Origin: Candidatus Omnitrophota bacterium
GTDB lineage: Bacteria; Omnitrophota; JAUWXU01
DNA length: 12,428 nucleotides
Direction of reading: 5' to 3'
Assembly: GCA_030616145.1 (NCBI GenBank)
Contig: JAUWXU010000008.1
Location: 1-12,428, forward strand
This document shows, piece after piece, positions 11,803-12,428 of this stretch (its first letter is position 1; each line of letters starts with the position of its first letter). The notes beneath the pieces were generated by a model that did no database searches, was not told the DNA's origin, and saw only the letters and a program-made list of their open reading frames with translations. The position numbers and the translations under genes are program-made.

Positions 11803-12428
11803 ATGGGAAAAGAGAAAAGGTTTAAATATATTTATGGCCCAGTCCCTTCCTGGCGGCTGGGCAATTCACTGGGTATAGACTTGCTTTCTCAGAAAGAAAA
11901 GGTCTGCAATTTTAATTGTATTTATTGCCAGATTGGAAAGACAAAGCAATACGCACAGGCAAGGAAGGTATATGTTTCTACAGAAGCCCTTATTGAGGAA
12001 ATTAAATCATTACCCGAGATCCCGATCGACTATCTGACATTTTCGGGCCGGGGTGAACCTACCCTGGCAAAAAATTTAGCTGAGGTTGCCCGGGCGATAA
12101 GGTCGATACGCAAGGAGCCTTTGGCAATATTGACTAATTCTTCTTTAATGGATAATCAGGACATCAGAAAAGACTTATTATTGATAGATTTTGTATGCCT
12201 GAAGTTAGATTCCTATTCGCAGCAGTCTCTGGAGAAAATAAACAACCCGGCGGCAGGTATAAGATTTGAAAATATCTTAAACGGAATAAAACAGTTTAGA
12301 AAAGAATACAAAGGGAGACTCGGATTACAGATAATGTTTATAGAACAAAATAAAAATATGGCTGAGGAGCTGGCAGGACTGGCCCGGTTGATCGGTCCGG
12401 ACGAGGTACAGATTAATACACCGTTAAG
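11803..12428 (+). CDS. Radical SAM protein of the GPVPSRRLG (COG0731-like) family, 3' end outside window
   Basis: This is a radical S-adenosylmethionine enzyme with a [4Fe-4S] cluster. Members of this group are often annotated as wybutosine-synthesis-like, but the reaction in bacteria is not established. At least 208 residues are seen, and the frame is open at the right edge. The family opening YIYGPVPSWRLGNSLGID (9-26) has W17 in place of the common first arginine. The cluster motif is C35-x3-C39-x2-C42 in VCNFNCIYCQIG. The downstream SAM-site segment is LTFSGRGEPTLA, with a LAILTNSSL strand next. The proposed ATG at 11803 puts the GPVPS motif in its usual place. Only a weak purine run (AAAAGA) precedes it, and coupling to the fragment upstream, whose stop is 6 bases away, may help translation. 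Genes of this family often sit beside COG1433 and DUF5320 genes, as here. Confidence 0.9.
   Translation, partial: MGKEKRFKYIYGPVPSWRLGNSLGIDLLSQKEKVCNFNCIYCQIGKTKQYAQARKVYVSTEALIEEIKSLPEIPIDYLTFSGRGEPTLAKNLAEVARAIRSIRKEPLAILTNSSLMDNQDIRKDLLLIDFVCLKLDSYSQQSLEKINNPAAGIRFENILNGIKQFRKEYKGRLGLQIMFIEQNKNMAEELAGLARLIGPDEVQINTPL

Overview
The window looks like a piece of chromosome from an anaerobic, Gram-negative-type bacterium. The evidence is a four-subunit ferredoxin-dependent 2-oxoacid (pyruvate-type) oxidoreductase, a ferrous-iron FeoA-FeoA-FeoB system, an ADP-heptose epimerase of the kind used for lipopolysaccharide inner core, UppP, and a FmdB/DUF5320/COG1433/radical-SAM gene set common in strict anaerobes. 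Base composition is moderate, TTG and GTG starts occur, Shine-Dalgarno sites are strong, and sigma70-like TTGACA-N17-TATAAT promoters are easy to see. The set would suit an uncultivated lineage such as Omnitrophota, but that placement is inference and nothing here proves it. I see no rRNA, tRNA, CRISPR, transposase or phage gene.

Layout. (1) 2-322: 3' end of recR. (2) 326-1201: a good promoter and a six-helix membrane protein of unknown function. (3) 1205-1272: a small inverted pair of degenerate 7-bp tandem repeats. (4) 1289-4265: porC-porD-porA-porB, oxidising pyruvate (or a related 2-oxoacid) to acyl-CoA with reduction of ferredoxin. (5) 4262-5029, minus strand: uppP, convergent with porB by 4 bp and apparently leaderless. 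(6) 5078-7281: a divergent promoter driving a deoxyhypusine-synthase-like gene translationally coupled to hldD. (7) 7323-10373: an iron-uptake operon, fur-feoA-feoA-feoB, with a Fur-box-like palindrome over the transcription start. (8) 10389-10822: a DUF5320 protein behind its own promoter and a second, better Fur-like palindrome. (9) 10823 to the end: a promoter overlapping a terminator-like hairpin, then a FmdB zinc ribbon, a second Fur-family regulator, a truncated COG1433 (NifX-like) remnant, and the 5' part of a radical SAM enzyme that runs off the window.

How they work together. The right-hand 5 kb reads as an iron and redox-metal island. Two Fur-family regulators and two Fur-like operators accompany Fe(II) import and small metal-associated proteins. 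The Fe-S-rich oxidoreductase operon to the left is a plausible large consumer of that iron. The uppP and hldD genes serve the cell envelope.

I found no convincing new multi-gene defence or mobile system. The points most worth a second look are the DHS-like/hldD coupling, the Fur-like box in front of the DUF5320 gene, the COG1433 remnant, the leaderless uppP promoter and the heptamer array.
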